From NCBI GenBank assembly GCA_021795795.1, contig JAJYPA010000556.1, positions 1 to 5,264 of the forward strand: DNA of 5,264 nucleotides, read 5' to 3'. Below are positions 5,148 through 5,264 of the stretch, piece after piece. How positions within the stretch are numbered: position 1 is the stretch's first letter; each line of letters opens with the position of its first letter. A program made the translations under genes and the position numbers. A model generated the notes under the pieces. That model was not told the origin of the DNA and made no database searches. It worked only from the letters and a program-made list of their open reading frames with translations. This stretch comes from Pseudomonadota bacterium. GTDB lineage: Bacteria; Pseudomonadota; Gammaproteobacteria; Halothiobacillales; Halothiobacillaceae.

Positions 5148-5264
5148 TGAACCTAAAAACGGCAGTTGGCGGAGGTGTTTTGCCGCGACTTCGGCCAGAG
5201 CCGTTGTTGTTCTTGGTGAAATCCCGCGTCCGGCAGGCGAACTGTCCGAACCCGCAGGGTGAGT
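5147..5264 (+). other. Unresolved right end, possibly the start of another gene
   Basis: An ATG at 5147-5149 overlaps the lactonase-like stop (TGATG) and stays open for 39 codons to the window edge (MNLKTAVGGGVLPRLRPEPL at the N-terminus). It would fit a translationally coupled next gene, but I recognise no family and the ribosome binding site is not clear. On the minus strand a frame also enters from the edge and stops at a TAG (5153-5155), ending in SANCRF. That would be a convergent gene end, perhaps of a transposase, though this is only an impression. Longer sequence is needed to choose. Confidence 0.25.

Noticed and set aside
5160..5225. Possible terminator or IS end after the lactonase-like gene (CGGC-CAGA-GCCG followed by TTGTTGTTCTT)
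   Set aside because: The stem is only 4 bp and the following tract is interrupted by G; no terminal inverted repeat or target duplication can be seen within the window.

Overview
The window looks like proteobacterial chromosome. The evidence is a ureDAB-type urease operon, Shine-Dalgarno-led genes with some GTG starts, and strong matches to sigma-54, NtrC and IHF DNA signals. Base composition is mixed. The urease genes and the lactonase-like gene are GC-rich, while the intergenic region and the substrate-binding-protein gene are clearly richer in A+T. I cannot name the genus; an acid-tolerant or chemolithotrophic gamma/beta-proteobacterium or Acidithiobacillus-like organism is only a guess.

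Left part (1-1239, minus strand): the start of a urease operon in the order ureD (accessory protein), ureA (gamma subunit), ureB (beta subunit, only its first 11 codons). It reads off the left edge, where ureC and the other accessory genes would be expected. Middle (1240-2124): 885 bases without a convincing gene. The half next to ureD (1240-1789) would be a long leader. It holds a possible small exported-protein ORF, perhaps decayed, and two hairpins. The other half (about 1790-2100) is a compact regulatory region. Right part (2125-5147, plus strand): an apparent operon of a NitT/TauT-type periplasmic substrate-binding protein, a membrane fatty-acid-desaturase-like di-iron enzyme, a 44-codon remnant of a short-chain dehydrogenase, and an intact metallo-beta-lactamase-fold protein of the N-acyl homoserine lactonase type. 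The last 117 bases are unresolved.

The most interesting feature is the regulatory region. Two divergent sigma-54 (-24/-12) promoter matches, one toward urease and one toward the right-hand operon, flank a cluster of three NtrC-like sites. An IHF-like site lies centred at about -48 of each predicted start. If real, this shared enhancer puts urease and the right-hand operon under the same nitrogen-limitation control. The right-hand operon would then be a nitrogen-scavenging pathway: bind a small nitrogenous compound in the periplasm, oxidise it with the membrane enzyme, and hydrolyse a ring or ester with the MBL enzyme. Urea could be a co-substrate or end product. The regulatory matches are read directly from the sequence; the pathway is inference and its substrate is unknown.
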